This document shows positions 36,105 to 46,726 of a stretch of 64,000 nt of DNA, one piece after another. The first letter of the stretch is position 1. Every line of letters begins with the position of its first letter. The stretch covers positions 48,528,401 through 48,592,400 of the forward strand of contig OX392527.1 in NCBI GenBank assembly GCA_947623455.1. The letters run 5' to 3'. The notes under the pieces were generated by a model, which saw nothing but the letters and a program-made list of their open reading frames with translations, did not search any database and had not been told where the DNA came from. The position numbers were made by a program, and so were the translations under genes. This DNA is from Mimachlamys varia (lineage: Eukaryota > Mollusca > Bivalvia > Pectinida > Pectinidae).

Positions 36105-37138
36105 TTGACACTAATTGATATCTCCACCCAGCATCAATTAACATGTTCAGTGAACCATGATAAAGAATGACTACAGGTACAGAAATGTATACAAGCCTCG
36201 ATAGCTCCTCTCTACCTGCGGAAGGACATTGTTTAATGCTTAGTAGGCTAATTATCTGATATGTACAGACAAGCTGATTAAAGTATTGCATACATGTACA
36301 ATGCATGACAATAATAATAATTGTATGTTCATTCATAAAAAAACACGCATTAGTATCTAGCCATGTGTGGCTTACGAGACACTATCAAAATATTCATTGA
36401 GTTAAAAGATTACATTGTGTAATAGTTTTGTCTTCTTTGATATATAAAACACAATGCTTTATAGACTTCTTTCTATAAACTTTCTTCTTTTATAAGAAAT
36501 AACAATTTATTTTCAGTACTTATTTATTTAAACGTTAAATTTTCGCTTCCGTTCAATTAAGAATAAACAGTATAAGTTTAGGGGGAAAAAATCACATTCT
36601 ATCAACAATGTAGTTTCATCATGTTTTTTCCTGTAGAGGTATTAATTGCCCGTTTCTGTAGTTGTGAGAATAGTCATTGTCAGAGAGTCACGTCAGTAAA
36701 TGGTCATTAGCACATTAAAACATGTATACATGTAAATAAGCATTTTATCCAATTACATTATGTATTTGCAGTGTTCATCACTAGTGCAGCTGTATCATTT
36801 TAATGCCAAAATTAACTGGATATTGTCAGTGACGTTTATAACACTGTGCAATATATGTCTCTGATATTGTATTGTCGTATTAAAATAAAAACTATAAGCT
36901 ACTCAATTAAAAGATGACAATATCTTGCCCACTGCCAGAAATAAATCATGTCGGTGATCAACACATTTCATTCAAGAATTTAACAAAGATGAAAGATCAA
37001 ATAAGAGATCTTGTAAAACAAGGATAGAGGCAAATTTATTTGCTTAATCAACATGATGTGGTTAAAACCGCATTTGCCGCAAAATTAACTTGAAATCTGA
37101 AATGGTGACACCCCCTTGAAAAATTTCTGGATCCGCCC
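36105..37138. mobile_element. 1-kb segment present only in left duplication copy
   Basis: The right copy passes directly from GTAACTATGGTGACAACTTG to CTGGTAACTAACTGTGATAT (about 54310-54350), while the left copy has about 1030 bp more. The right end of the extra segment reads GGTGACACCCCCTTGAAAAA then GGATCCGCCCCTG. This is similar to hAT-type termini (CAGGGGCGGATCC in reverse). The left end is not clearly a matching inverted repeat, so insertion versus deletion is unresolved. Confidence 0.45.
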
Positions 37139-38373
37139 CTGGTAACTAACTGTGATATATTGAGAGTTAAATATACACAAATGTAGATATTTCAAAGTGA
37201 GTAAGCTTAACCGTATTGTATTCATGACAATTGATATGTACAAATTACAAAATGTATTTCTACTCTGATTATTGGGAAACAAGTACTATTTTACTTATAC
37301 ATGGTCCTTCTCATCGTACATGTCAAGCTTGGCTAAAACTACATATAGAACTTCGCAGTGCTGGTTAATATATATGTACACATGAAGCTGCTTTGAAAGA
37401 AAAAGAAGATAGAACATAATAAAAGGTTGATATACACTGATTGAGATTGAATATGGAGTTTTCTTTTAATTAAATGTTAAAAGTATAATGATAATTAATA
37501 TTTTTATATAATATAACCACATTACATTAATGATTAATTATGCCTTGACGTAGATTTGATCGGCAATCTGTGGTGCTACCTGGGAAGGGTCAAAGATGTT
37601 GAGTGTAGTATTGGACTGGTAGGTCTGAGTGGCCGTTCCTATGGTAAATGTCACATTAAGTGGGGATACATTTAGAATCTGTTCTGAAAGCCTTGAGTAA
37701 TCCAGCTTATCATTGTCATATGATATCTGAAATTAAAAAAACATTACACTTGTTATACAAATTGCAATTATTTATACATTTGTATTATATGAAATGATTT
37801 TTCTAAGCAACACGTTGACGATAACACATTGTTTAATGCAATCCATTCAATTCAAGCATTATCGATTGGGGTGCCATATCACATGTTTACACTTGCCTTC
37901 TGCCAGTTAAAAAATCACTTTCTTTTAAACTTTATGTGTTGCCATACATAATTTGTATAACAAAACGAATTAATTTGAAAGTGTTTTATTTCATAAATGC
38001 CACCTCAAAGAAAAGCTTTTTGTGACAATTTCACTCTATGAGTTCTCTTGCATATATCAGAAGAAGAAGAGGATTCCATACTAAGGAAAAAACGTCCTCC
38101 AAGCCACTTAATCTGATACGGAAACAAATACCGTATCAGTGTTAACAACAGTGATTTGATCAATGTAATATCCTAGCAATTGTATTTTGCTTTATATTCA
38201 AAGAAATATTTTGGGTGTGGATTTGTATGAGCAACAGAATGAAATAAAGGTCTGAATACTTACTTTAGTGATGATTGGGTTGGTCAATACCTTGGACCAC
38301 TCATACAACTTGGTCATCCTGGCCAGTTCGTCCACTATCTCTTGTTGCTGGGTGGTGAACGTAGTCCCGCAAA

Positions 38374-40628
38374 CTGTGAAGAAAATTGAAACAAATAAGA
38401 AAAATAAAAAACTATAAAACGTGAATGGTATTACTGCATTAACTAACACAGGCAAAATTTAAAGTACACTTAAACCTCGTTATCTCGAAGTCAGCAGGAC
38501 CGTGAGCATTCGAGTTAAGCGATATCGAAAAGGTGAAGTGTGAGAATTGGTCGGGACTGACGAAATGCTTCGAATAAAACGGAGTCTTCGAGTGATACGT
38601 GTTCGTGATAACGAGGCTCGACTGAAATGATATGGTTTCATAGCTTCCAGGACGGATAGGTGAGCTTTTATGTATGTTTGTAACTGGTTCACGTGGAGAT
38701 ATAAGTATCGACTTCCGTGATTGCGTCTTGTTTTGTGTATGTGAACATGGATTTGTTGTGTTTTGTGTATGTGCACATGGATTTGTTGTGTTTTGTGTAT
38801 GTGAACATGGATTTGTTGTGTTTTGTGTATGTGTAAATGGATTTGTTGTGTTTTGTGTATGTGCACATGGATTTGTTGTGTTTTGTGTATGTGTATATGG
38901 ATTTGTTGTGTTTTGTGTATGTGTATATGGATTTGTTGTGTTTTGTGTGTGTGCACATAGATTTGTTGTGTTTTGTGTGTGTGCACAAAGATTTGTTGTG
39001 TTTTTTGTATGTGCACATGGATTTGTTGTGTTTTGTTAATGTGCACATGGATTTGTTGTGTTTTGTGTATGTGCACATGGATTTGTTGTGTTTTGTGTAG
39101 GTGCGTATGGATTTGTTGTGTTTTGTGTATGTGCACATGGATTTGTTGCGTTTTGTGTATGTGTATATGGATTTGTTGTGTTTTGTGTATGTGTATATGG
39201 ATTTGTTGTGTTTTGTGTATGTGTATATGGATTTGTTGTGTTTTGTGTATGTGTAAATGGATTTGTTGTGTTTTGTGTATGTGTATATGGATTTGTTGTG
39301 TTTTGTGTATGTGTATATGGATTTGTTGTGTTTTGTGTGTGTGCACATAGATTTGTTGTGTTTTGTGTGTGTGCACAAAGATTTGTTGTGTTTTTTGTAT
39401 GTGCACATGGATTTGTTGTGTTTTGTTAATGTGCACATGGATTTGTTGTGTTTTGTGTATGTGCACATGGATTTGTTGTGTTTTGTGTAGGTGCGTATGG
39501 ATTTGTTGTGTTTTGTGTATGTGCACATGGATTTGTTGCGTTTTGTGTATGTGTATATGGATTTGTTGTGTTTTGTGTATGTGTATATGGATTTGTTGTG
39601 TTTTGTGTATGTGTATATGGATTTGTTGTCTTTTGTGTATGTGCACATGGATTTGTTGTATTTTGTGTATGTGTTTTTGGATTTGTTGTGTTTTGTGTAT
39701 GTGTATATGGATTTGTTGTGTTTTGTGTGTGTGCACATGGATTTGTTGTGTTTTGTGTATGTGCATATGGATTTGTTGTGTTTTGTGTATGTGCACATGG
39801 ATTGTTGTGTTTTGTGTATGTGTATATGGATTTGTTGTGTTTTGTGTATGTGTATATGGACTTGTTGTGTTTTGTGTATGTGCACATAGATTTGTTGTGT
39901 TTTATGTATGTACACATGGATTTGTTGTGTTTTGTGTATGTGCACATGGATTTGTTGTGTTTTGTGTATGTGTATATGGATTTGTTGTGTTTTGTGTATG
40001 TGCACATGGATTTGTTGTGTTTTGTGCGTGTGCACATGGATTTGTTGTGTTTTGTGTATGTGCACATGGATTTGTTGTGTTTTGTGTGTGTGCACATGGA
40101 TTTGTTGTGTTTTGTGTGTGTGCACATGGATTTGTTGTGTTTTGTGTATGTGCATATGGATTTGTTGTGTTTTGTGTATGTGTATATGTATTTGTTGTGT
40201 TTAGTGTATGTGCGCATGGATTTGTTGTGTTTTGTGTGTGTGCACATGGATTTGTTGTGTTTTGTGTATGTGTATATGTATTTGTTGTGTTTAGTGTATG
40301 TGTATATGTGAACAAGTCGACTTATTGTGTGTATGGTTACTAGTTTGTGGTTGTTTTGTGTGTGTATGGTCATGGTTTGTGTCCCTGTACTGGGGTGTGG
40401 TAAATTTTGTGGGTTTTGTGGATGTTTTCATTTAATTTTTGTTTCGTGTTTGTTTTTCTATATTTATATCATGCTTTTGTTAGCTTTGTAGAGTATATTT
40501 TACGGGTTCTATTTTCTGTAATAAATTTGTTGCTTACAAAAAGCTCTGATCAAGGTGACAATTATTTCATTAATTATTCTTTAAAATATGGTGATATTAG
40601 ATTCGAGAATCCTGTTATCAAAGCTTAC
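38374..40628. other. Gene 4 intron 4, mostly minisatellite
   Basis: The intron between exons 4 and 5 is dominated by the 30-bp array. It also holds a stretch at 38470-38630 with TTAAACCTCGTTATCTCGAA and several ATCGAAAAGG/TTCGAGT-type words, conserved in gene 5 (55685-55850). No exon was seen. Confidence 0.6.
38737..40311. repeat. 30-bp intronic minisatellite, about 52 copies
   Basis: The unit contains TTTTGTGTATGTGCACATGG and ATTTGTTGTG. Variants include GTGTATATGG, GTGCACATAG, GTGCACAAAG and GTAGGTGCGT. A block of units at 38881-39240 recurs 390 bp (13 units) later at 39271-39630 in the same variant order, a higher-order repeat. Open frames of up to about 490 codons on both strands follow from the unit length and are not genes. 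Confidence 0.95.
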
Positions 40629-41699
40629 CTGACTGGAATATTTCCGCCTCAGTCTTGGTGGTGATGTCGATTTTATCACACACCGGGCATACGCTTGCCT
40701 GTCGCCTCATTCTGTCCAAAAGGGCGGTGGATCGTCTACGTCTTCCAGAAAACAGACCTGAAATATATATAACAATACAAACAATAAGCATCAATACTAA
40801 TTACATACAAAACTATCAACAATAAATAGTACGTCCAAAAAACAAGTCCCAAAAATAGTTTGAACCTTTTATGCAGTGAAATATTTTGTCTGCCATTTGT
40901 ACTATCTCATTAATCGCCACATGCTACTTCCAAAATGATATATTCTTTATTAAAATTTGGGACTTTGAGTTAATGTCCATGTAATGGAAAGTGTTATCTA
41001 GTCTATAGATTAATTTTTGTTAAGATAAAGAATGATTAAATCAAAAAAGGAGACGACATTTTTATTTTTTTTATTTGAGTGTTTTGTTCACGTGACAAAT
41101 ACCTACCTCCGATACTATTTCCCAGATCAGACAGTCCACCAACAATTTGAGTACCCACATCCGGAAGTGACGACATGACATTCCTTAAACCACTCAGAGC
41201 GGAAGTTGCACCAGTTGAAAGAAGATCAGGAAGGCTATTGAGTTTGGAAATAGTTGCCGCTCCAAATTTAGTAACACCATTAACAAACCCGCCGGAAGTG
41301 TCTATTGCGTTTGAAATAGCTGTACCGAGATCCGTGAATTTTTTTCCGGCTGTGGTCAATGCCTTCTTCACTTCAGATACAGCTTTTTCAGCTTCATTAC
41401 CCAGGAAATTTCCGATACTTTTCAATGTACTTGTAGTGATTGTTGCAAATTGCTGACTTTTGCTACCCATAATGCCTCCAAGATTTGCGATATCCTGACT
41501 TGCTCCATTGAAAAATCCCTCCATGGCAACGACAGGTTTGTTGAGTTCGGAGACGATGCTGCTGAGCAGATTGCCGGACGGTGCTGAGACTCCAGGATTA
41601 CTGTATTAAGTAAATTTTCAATTATAAATGTGTTATGATTGGCGGAATGGGCTTCGAAAATAATAATATTTGAAGCTGATATTACAACAGTCCCTTAGA

Positions 41700-42200
41700 A
41701 GTTTATTAGAGAACTCTTCGAAATGTTTTTTGTATAACGATATTGTAAGTGATTTTTCTATCCAGTTCCATGCCAAAACTATAGAATCTGTCTAACAAAG
41801 CTACGTATGTCGGCACACTGTTTGGCAATCGAAACAGGTCGTTACAAAAACATTGAAAGAAACAGGAGATTTTGTCAGTTATGTAAGTCCTCTACTGAGG
41901 TAGAAGACGAATATCATTTTGTGTTAATTTATAATATGTACAAGGACATAAGACTCGTTATATCAAAACATATTATTGGCATACACCGTCAATGTTCAAA
42001 CTTATTCAATTACTGTCTGTTTAGAAACCAAAAAGAATTAAACCGTCTTGAAAATAACATATTTGAAGCTAATAAGATAAGATGTACACATATCTGTATA
42101 ACTCGTTCTCCACTTTACTTAACATTCGCTGTCCTACCCATGTATATGCATTGTACATCAATTGTACTTATGGGCCGTAAGGCCAAATGTTAATAAAATG
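41700..42200 (+). mobile_element. LINE 3'-end fragment in gene 4 intron 2
   Basis: The plus strand encodes LRMSAHCLAIETGRYKN, then CQLCKSSTEVEDEYHFVL, the CxxC...H-type C-terminal region I recognise from non-LTR retrotransposon polymerase proteins of molluscs. It ends with GGGCCGTAAGGCCAAATG and a tail AATAAAATGAATTAAATT. It is truncated, lacks the polymerase, and lies antisense to gene 4. The paralogous copy at 58090-58580 carries an extra base and a frameshift. Confidence 0.65.
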
Positions 42201-42419
42201 AATTAAATTATATTACAATTGCTACTTTGGAGTATTACTCAACTGAACAATAAATCATATGTTCTTCATAATAATGCACTTAAAAATTGCTAATTAATTA
42301 TTTGTCTATGCTAGGAATATATTTAATATCAAATTGACCTTATCTCAGTACTTTGCCAATGATAATGTGACGCTTAATGGCAGACTAATACTGTATACAG
42401 GTATGTTATTTTCGTTGAA

Positions 42420-42660
42420 TCTTGAAAAACAGACTTCTTACCTTTACTTCTACATTCATAATTAAAGGAGTGTTACGCACCTAACCTTTCTGCTTCTACA
42501 TTAGTTTAGAAATTTTAGATTCCCACCTTTTGGTCCCTATCGTCACTAGGAGGACGAAACAGCTGTATGATGCAGTTTTATTCATTTGTTTCGGCATACT
42601 GTATTTATTACTGAATTTAAATGGTCAGCATATCTGTGTGTTACGTCATCTTGTTAACTT
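42420..42660 (-). repeat. Family B repeat, reverse orientation
   Basis: Reads on the plus strand as ACCTAACCTTTCTGCTTCTA, TTCCCACCTTTTGGTCCCTA, GGACGAAACAGCTGTATGAT and TTTCGGCATACTGTATTTAT. Copy in gene 5 intron at 58800-59045. Confidence 0.7.
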
Positions 42661-43185
42661 TTTTGTCTACTACTACTTTTCAGAAGAAAGGTTCCAGGAA
42701 TCCGTCCTCGTATGACCGTGACTATTACGTTTAACGTGAAACCCCAAACACACAAACAAACCTCTTTTCTTACCTGGCAACACATGTCTCGCAGTCGACA
42801 ATAGTTTGATTAATTTTTGTTTCACAGTCCAGAATCAGTTTCTGTTGTCTGGCCAGAGTGACGTTCACATTGTTCAGGATTTTCAGTATGAGTAGCCCTC
42901 TTACTTCGTTATCGATATCTAAAACAAAAAAACAAACTACATTTTTGAACATGTAAAAATGTGGGGGTTTTTCAACCATTTATTGTAAACTCGCATATCC
43001 ATGTGTATTTAAGTGACAATTAATTGAGTTTGTTTATTTTTGTATAATATCATCACATTGTAGTTCTGTTCTCCTAACGAACTAGTCATACCAATATTTT
43101 GAAAAAAGGCCTATGGTTTCATTGATATAATAATCTATCGAAGTATGACATTTAACTTAACCTTGTATAAATATAACAAATAATC

Positions 43186-43690
43186 AATAACCTATAAAAT
43201 AAAACATATAATTACTAACACTGTACACATATAAAAATATAATCAATAACCTTGTAAAGCGTATATATAAAATATAATCTCTAACTTTGTATACATATAA
43301 AATATAATCTCTAACTTTATATACATATAAAATATAATCTCTAACTTTGTATACATATAAAATATAATCTCTAACTTTGTATACATATAAAATATAATCT
43401 CTGACCATATATACGTATAAAATATATACCATCTTACCCCATATAAATATAAAATGTAATCTCTGATCCTGTATACATATAACATATAATCTCTTATCCT
43501 ATATACATATAAAATATAATCTCTAACCACATATACGTATAATTTAAATAACATCTTACCCCATATAAATATAAAATATAATCTCTGATCCTGTATACAT
43601 ATAAAATATAATCTCTTATCCTATATACATTTAAATATTAATAATATCTAACCCTATATATATATAAATTATAATATCAAACCCTGTATA
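43186..43690. repeat. 30-bp AT-rich minisatellite in intron 1 of gene 4
   Basis: The unit contains TATAAAATATAATCTCTAAC and TTTGTATACA. Central copies are almost identical and edge copies diverged. The equivalent array in gene 5 intron 1 is 59515-60135. Confidence 0.9.
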
Positions 43691-44237
43691 GTATATAAAT
43701 CACTTACCCTGTAAAGTTCTAGCGTTCACGTCCACTGGTGTAGCTGCCAACAATACATTATATAACCAAACAGGACAAAGCAGACACTGATATATATCTA
43801 CATCGTGATCATCGGTTAAATCTGAAACATATTGAATAACATTAGTTTGCAAAAGATGTGGAATCGCGTCAGTAAGTAAAAGTATTCACAAACGAAAATT
43901 CGGACGGACTCGCAATTAACTTTTTTTCACAATGGTTTCACATGTGAAACTAGATACTTTCTTATCCTGAATTCATTCCACTGTCATCTACAATGGGATA
44001 ATTAAAAACAGGAATTAAAGAAGAACTCAAATTTTAAAACTTTTCAATTTTACGGCAATACAAATAAAATTGCAAAATATTTCAAAGAACTAATTCTAAC
44101 TTACACAATTCATTTTCAAAAGGTTTTAATAATGATATTGTTCTTAGTCTTCAATATCAAGTATTTAACAATAAAGATTCTCGTTAAGTTTGGAAAATGT
44201 CTTGAAAATACCCCTTTGGTTCCAGATATGTGAGGTT

Positions 44238-44889
44238 ATCACTTAAAGATATAGAATATTTCTCAATGAGATCAAGATGGCGACCATTAAACTTGCCCAT
44301 AGTTCTGTTCAACCTCCATCTCTCGAGTCTTAGTGTTGAAAGTTTGTAGAGCAAGCCCTAGACTATCGAATCAACTACGACATGTTAACACCATAGGTTG
44401 GAGAAGCAGGGATGTTATTATAAAGAAATGGAACGTTCACGATCGGAATATTGAAATCATCAAGTTAATTGTTTAGCTTAGTAATAAGCTGTCCATGTTG
44501 GTCGTAGTTTATGTAGAGATCGAGGTAAGCAGCTGATGTAGAAGAGTATGTTGTGTCCTTTAGTTCAAGTTCAGAAGGGTATATACGATCGACGTGGTCA
44601 TCAAACTTCCTGTTGTTTATAGACAACACATCGTCGGTATATATGAAAGTGAAGTTAAAAGATTTGGCAAGGTTTGTGTTACCTTTCCTGATAAGCTCTT
44701 CCACAAATTCAGCCTAGTATGCAAACAAAAACTTATGATTAAGAAAGAGAAATCTCTTTTAAAAATCACGGTCATGTACTGGTGGTAAAGAGTTTTTATC
44801 ATTTTCAAACAATAAATATGTTCTTTCATTACTTGAAAACGATATACATCGTACCATCAAGTCCTGAAAACTTTGGGGTGAAGCTGTAT
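44238..44889 (-). mobile_element. Retroelement fragment between the duplication copies
   Basis: On the minus strand 44704-44465 encodes NLAKSFNFTFIYTDDVLSIN and ELELKDTTYSSTSAAYLDLY before a stop. The YTDDVL is a Y-x-D-D reverse transcriptase motif, and the flanking pattern resembles Penelope-type or related retroelement polymerases. The 5' edge (44238-44330) is family A sequence in reverse. Only about 80 codons survive. Confidence 0.6.
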
Positions 44890-45235
44890 GTTAATTGTAA
44901 TGAATAATTGGATTTTAATCACTGCTGTTTGAATCCGAAGTAATGAAATTTTTACTACTTAGCATGGAAAGCATAGAAGTAGTACTACATGATCAGGACA
45001 AGGGTTTAATGAAAATCATGAGTCGTACTTCCTTGTGTAGTTAGTAAGTCTTGTAATTTCTATGAACAAATACACATATTAATGGATCTCAAACCAATTT
45101 TTATTAGCATAATGTATCTTAATACTCCCGGAATGAATCGTGTCTAAAAATTTGGTTTGGATTATTTGTAAAACATAATAATAACAGCCAAGGTCATATG
45201 TGTGTGTATTAGCGTGTATACGTGTTATGTGTACT

Positions 45236-45390
45236 AACCAGTACAGCAATCCATCTGGTCACATTATACTGACAACGGGTGAACCCCCCAGCACAGCATT
45301 CCAACCGGTCACATTATATTGTCACCTGGTTTACCACCCAGCACAGCATTCCATCTGGTCACATTATATTGTCACCGGGTGAAGCACATG
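45236..45390. repeat. Diverged 50-bp tandem repeat (right copy)
   Basis: Three units with AACGGGTGAACC, CAGCACAGCATTCCA and GGTCACATTATA motifs; more diverged than the left array. Confidence 0.7.
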
Positions 45391-45534
45391 AAGCAAAGAT
45401 GGCCACAATAAAATTTGCTGGTTTTTTTTTTCTTCATTTTATAACTTTGTTATATTGTTACCTGGATCCTTAAATAGAAATATTCGTAATTCCTCATGCG
45501 GTTTCGTTTTAAATAATAGGACATGATAAAAAAT

Positions 45535-45985
45535 TAAGAGATGCATAACATATATATGCTGTACTTTTTTTAAAGTAGAGAATACTGAAGCGTTTATTAG
45601 TAAATTTAGTAATAGATACAGTATGCCAAAAATGAATAAGACTGCACCATACAGCTGTTTCGTCATTATATGACTCTTCAGTAATGCTAGGGGCCAAAAG
45701 GTGGGAATCCAACATTTCTAAAGTAGTGTAGAAGCAAAAGGGTCAGGTGCAAAAAAAATCTTTAATTAATAAATTTAGAAGTAAAATTAAACTACTCTAT
45801 ATAATTTCAAATGGTGTACTACATAAAAGGGGGAATATTATGTACCGTGCTACCACTCAAATGAGAAAACTGTGGCTATGGAGGCTCCAGCAAACCTCGG
45901 GGACTAAAAAGATCCACCAAGATAGTATGCCACTCCCTTTAATGAAAGATAACGTAACAAAGGCATATAATGCACTTTTTAAATA
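45535..45985 (+). repeat. Family B repeat upstream of gene 3'
   Basis: Paralogue of 27478-27925, with the same landmarks and independent small indels. Confidence 0.7.
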
Positions 45986-46654
45986 AATCTTGCCATTTTG
46001 CTTTGTCGATTATTTCATTTTCCGTGAAGTTGTATTGTCGAGTATCGTTAAGATTGTTAAAAATCTAAAACGTATAGCAGAATTGATACGCTGAACGTGA
46101 AAAGTTAGAAAAACATAATAAATTATCTCATCAAACATTAAGTATAATAAAACATAGTTTCTTAGCCTGCTAGCAACAATATATTTCAATTAGAAATGAT
46201 TAACAAAACATGTTACTTAACAGTCTAGAGCAGATTAATTTAAATACATACTGTATATATATTGTCACTGACACACTTGATGGAATAATTGATAATTTAT
46301 GAGATTTTAGCCACGTGGCTCCTGGGATATTATGCTGATACACATATTAATTTTCAGTTTTAGCCAACAATAACAATTTGATTATTCATGACGTAATCAG
46401 GGTTATATCTCCCTTTTTTGGTTTACAAATGTACTGTGATATACTTGTTTTGTTTTAGGTCAGGTTGGTTACCTTTAGACTAATTGAAAAAACAAATCAA
46501 TCAACATGTTGTTTTGTTAATAAGGTGCATGACGCGTGTCGTTATTTCCTAGAACTCCTCCTCTGTGTTGATCACGTGATTATATTCTTAGAATCTGAAT
46601 ATCATTTGCGTAGGCAGTGATAATAAGATGCCTAGCCTATTGTACAATGAATGC

Positions 46655-46662
46655 TATATAAG
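46655..46662 (+). promoter_or_regulatory. TATA box of gene 3'
   Basis: TATATAAG, 72 nt before the ATG as in gene 3. The flanking promoter and E-box (46571-46580) are conserved, so both copies probably share expression. Confidence 0.7.
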
Positions 46663-46726
46663 AGGGGTTGAAATTGTGGAAACCTCACAACTATTCTGAT
46701 AACAAAGACGGCAACATACTCCAAAC

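Larger units (their letters stand above)
33583..37537. other. Convergent intergenic region between genes 3 and 4
   Basis: Begins with the gene 3 3' UTR (AATAAA 33711-33716). Contains family B sequence (33768-34220), a repeat region rich in TTTGACCTT and AAGGTCAC motifs (34780-35240), a 37-bp tandem repeat (35577-35755) and a 1-kb segment absent from the right copy (about 36105-37138). Gene 4's poly(A) signal, ATTAAA on the minus strand, is at 37465-37470. Confidence 0.6.
37538..43821 (-). pseudogene. Gene 4: degraded copy of gene 5 (clusterin-like)
   Basis: Exons on the minus strand: former exon 1 43708-43821, exon 2 42774-42918, exon 3 41107-41600, exon 4 40629-40757, exon 5 38264-38373, exon 6 37538-37726 (TAA). 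Exons 2-6 are intact and nearly identical to gene 5, with C-x10-C-x2-C, GRRRR, a second RMRR, CPVC and VCG motifs and all splice sites. Exon 1 is ruined: after the ancestral ATG (43810-43812) a TAG follows at 43798-43800, the next Met codon is ATA, and one base is missing later in the signal peptide. The promoter and 5'-UTR exon of gene 5 have no counterpart, because the duplication ends at 44237. Exon 1 is open in another frame from its acceptor, so capture by an upstream exon cannot be excluded. Confidence 0.7.
26870..44237. repeat. Left copy of tandem segmental duplication
   Basis: About 17.4 kb carrying gene 3 (+) and gene 4 (-) is repeated in the same orientation at 44890-60678. Corresponding points: gene 3 ATG 28660 and 46727; gene 4/5 stop 37538 and 54736; exon 1 donors 43708 and 60150. 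The shrinking offset (18.07, 17.20, 16.44 kb) reflects longer minisatellites and a 1-kb extra segment in this copy. It ends at CCAGATATGTGAGGTT, inside the region upstream of gene 4. Confidence 0.9.

Noticed and set aside
38480..40373. Open frames up to 488 codons rich in His/Gln/Thr or Cys/Val/Phe
   Set aside because: Artefacts of the 30-bp array, present on both strands and several frames, with the array length differing two-fold in the duplicate.
41175..41456. Plus-strand frame opposite exon 3 of gene 4 (also at 57539-57820)
   Set aside because: Shadow of the minus-strand exon, which has proper splice sites and phase.
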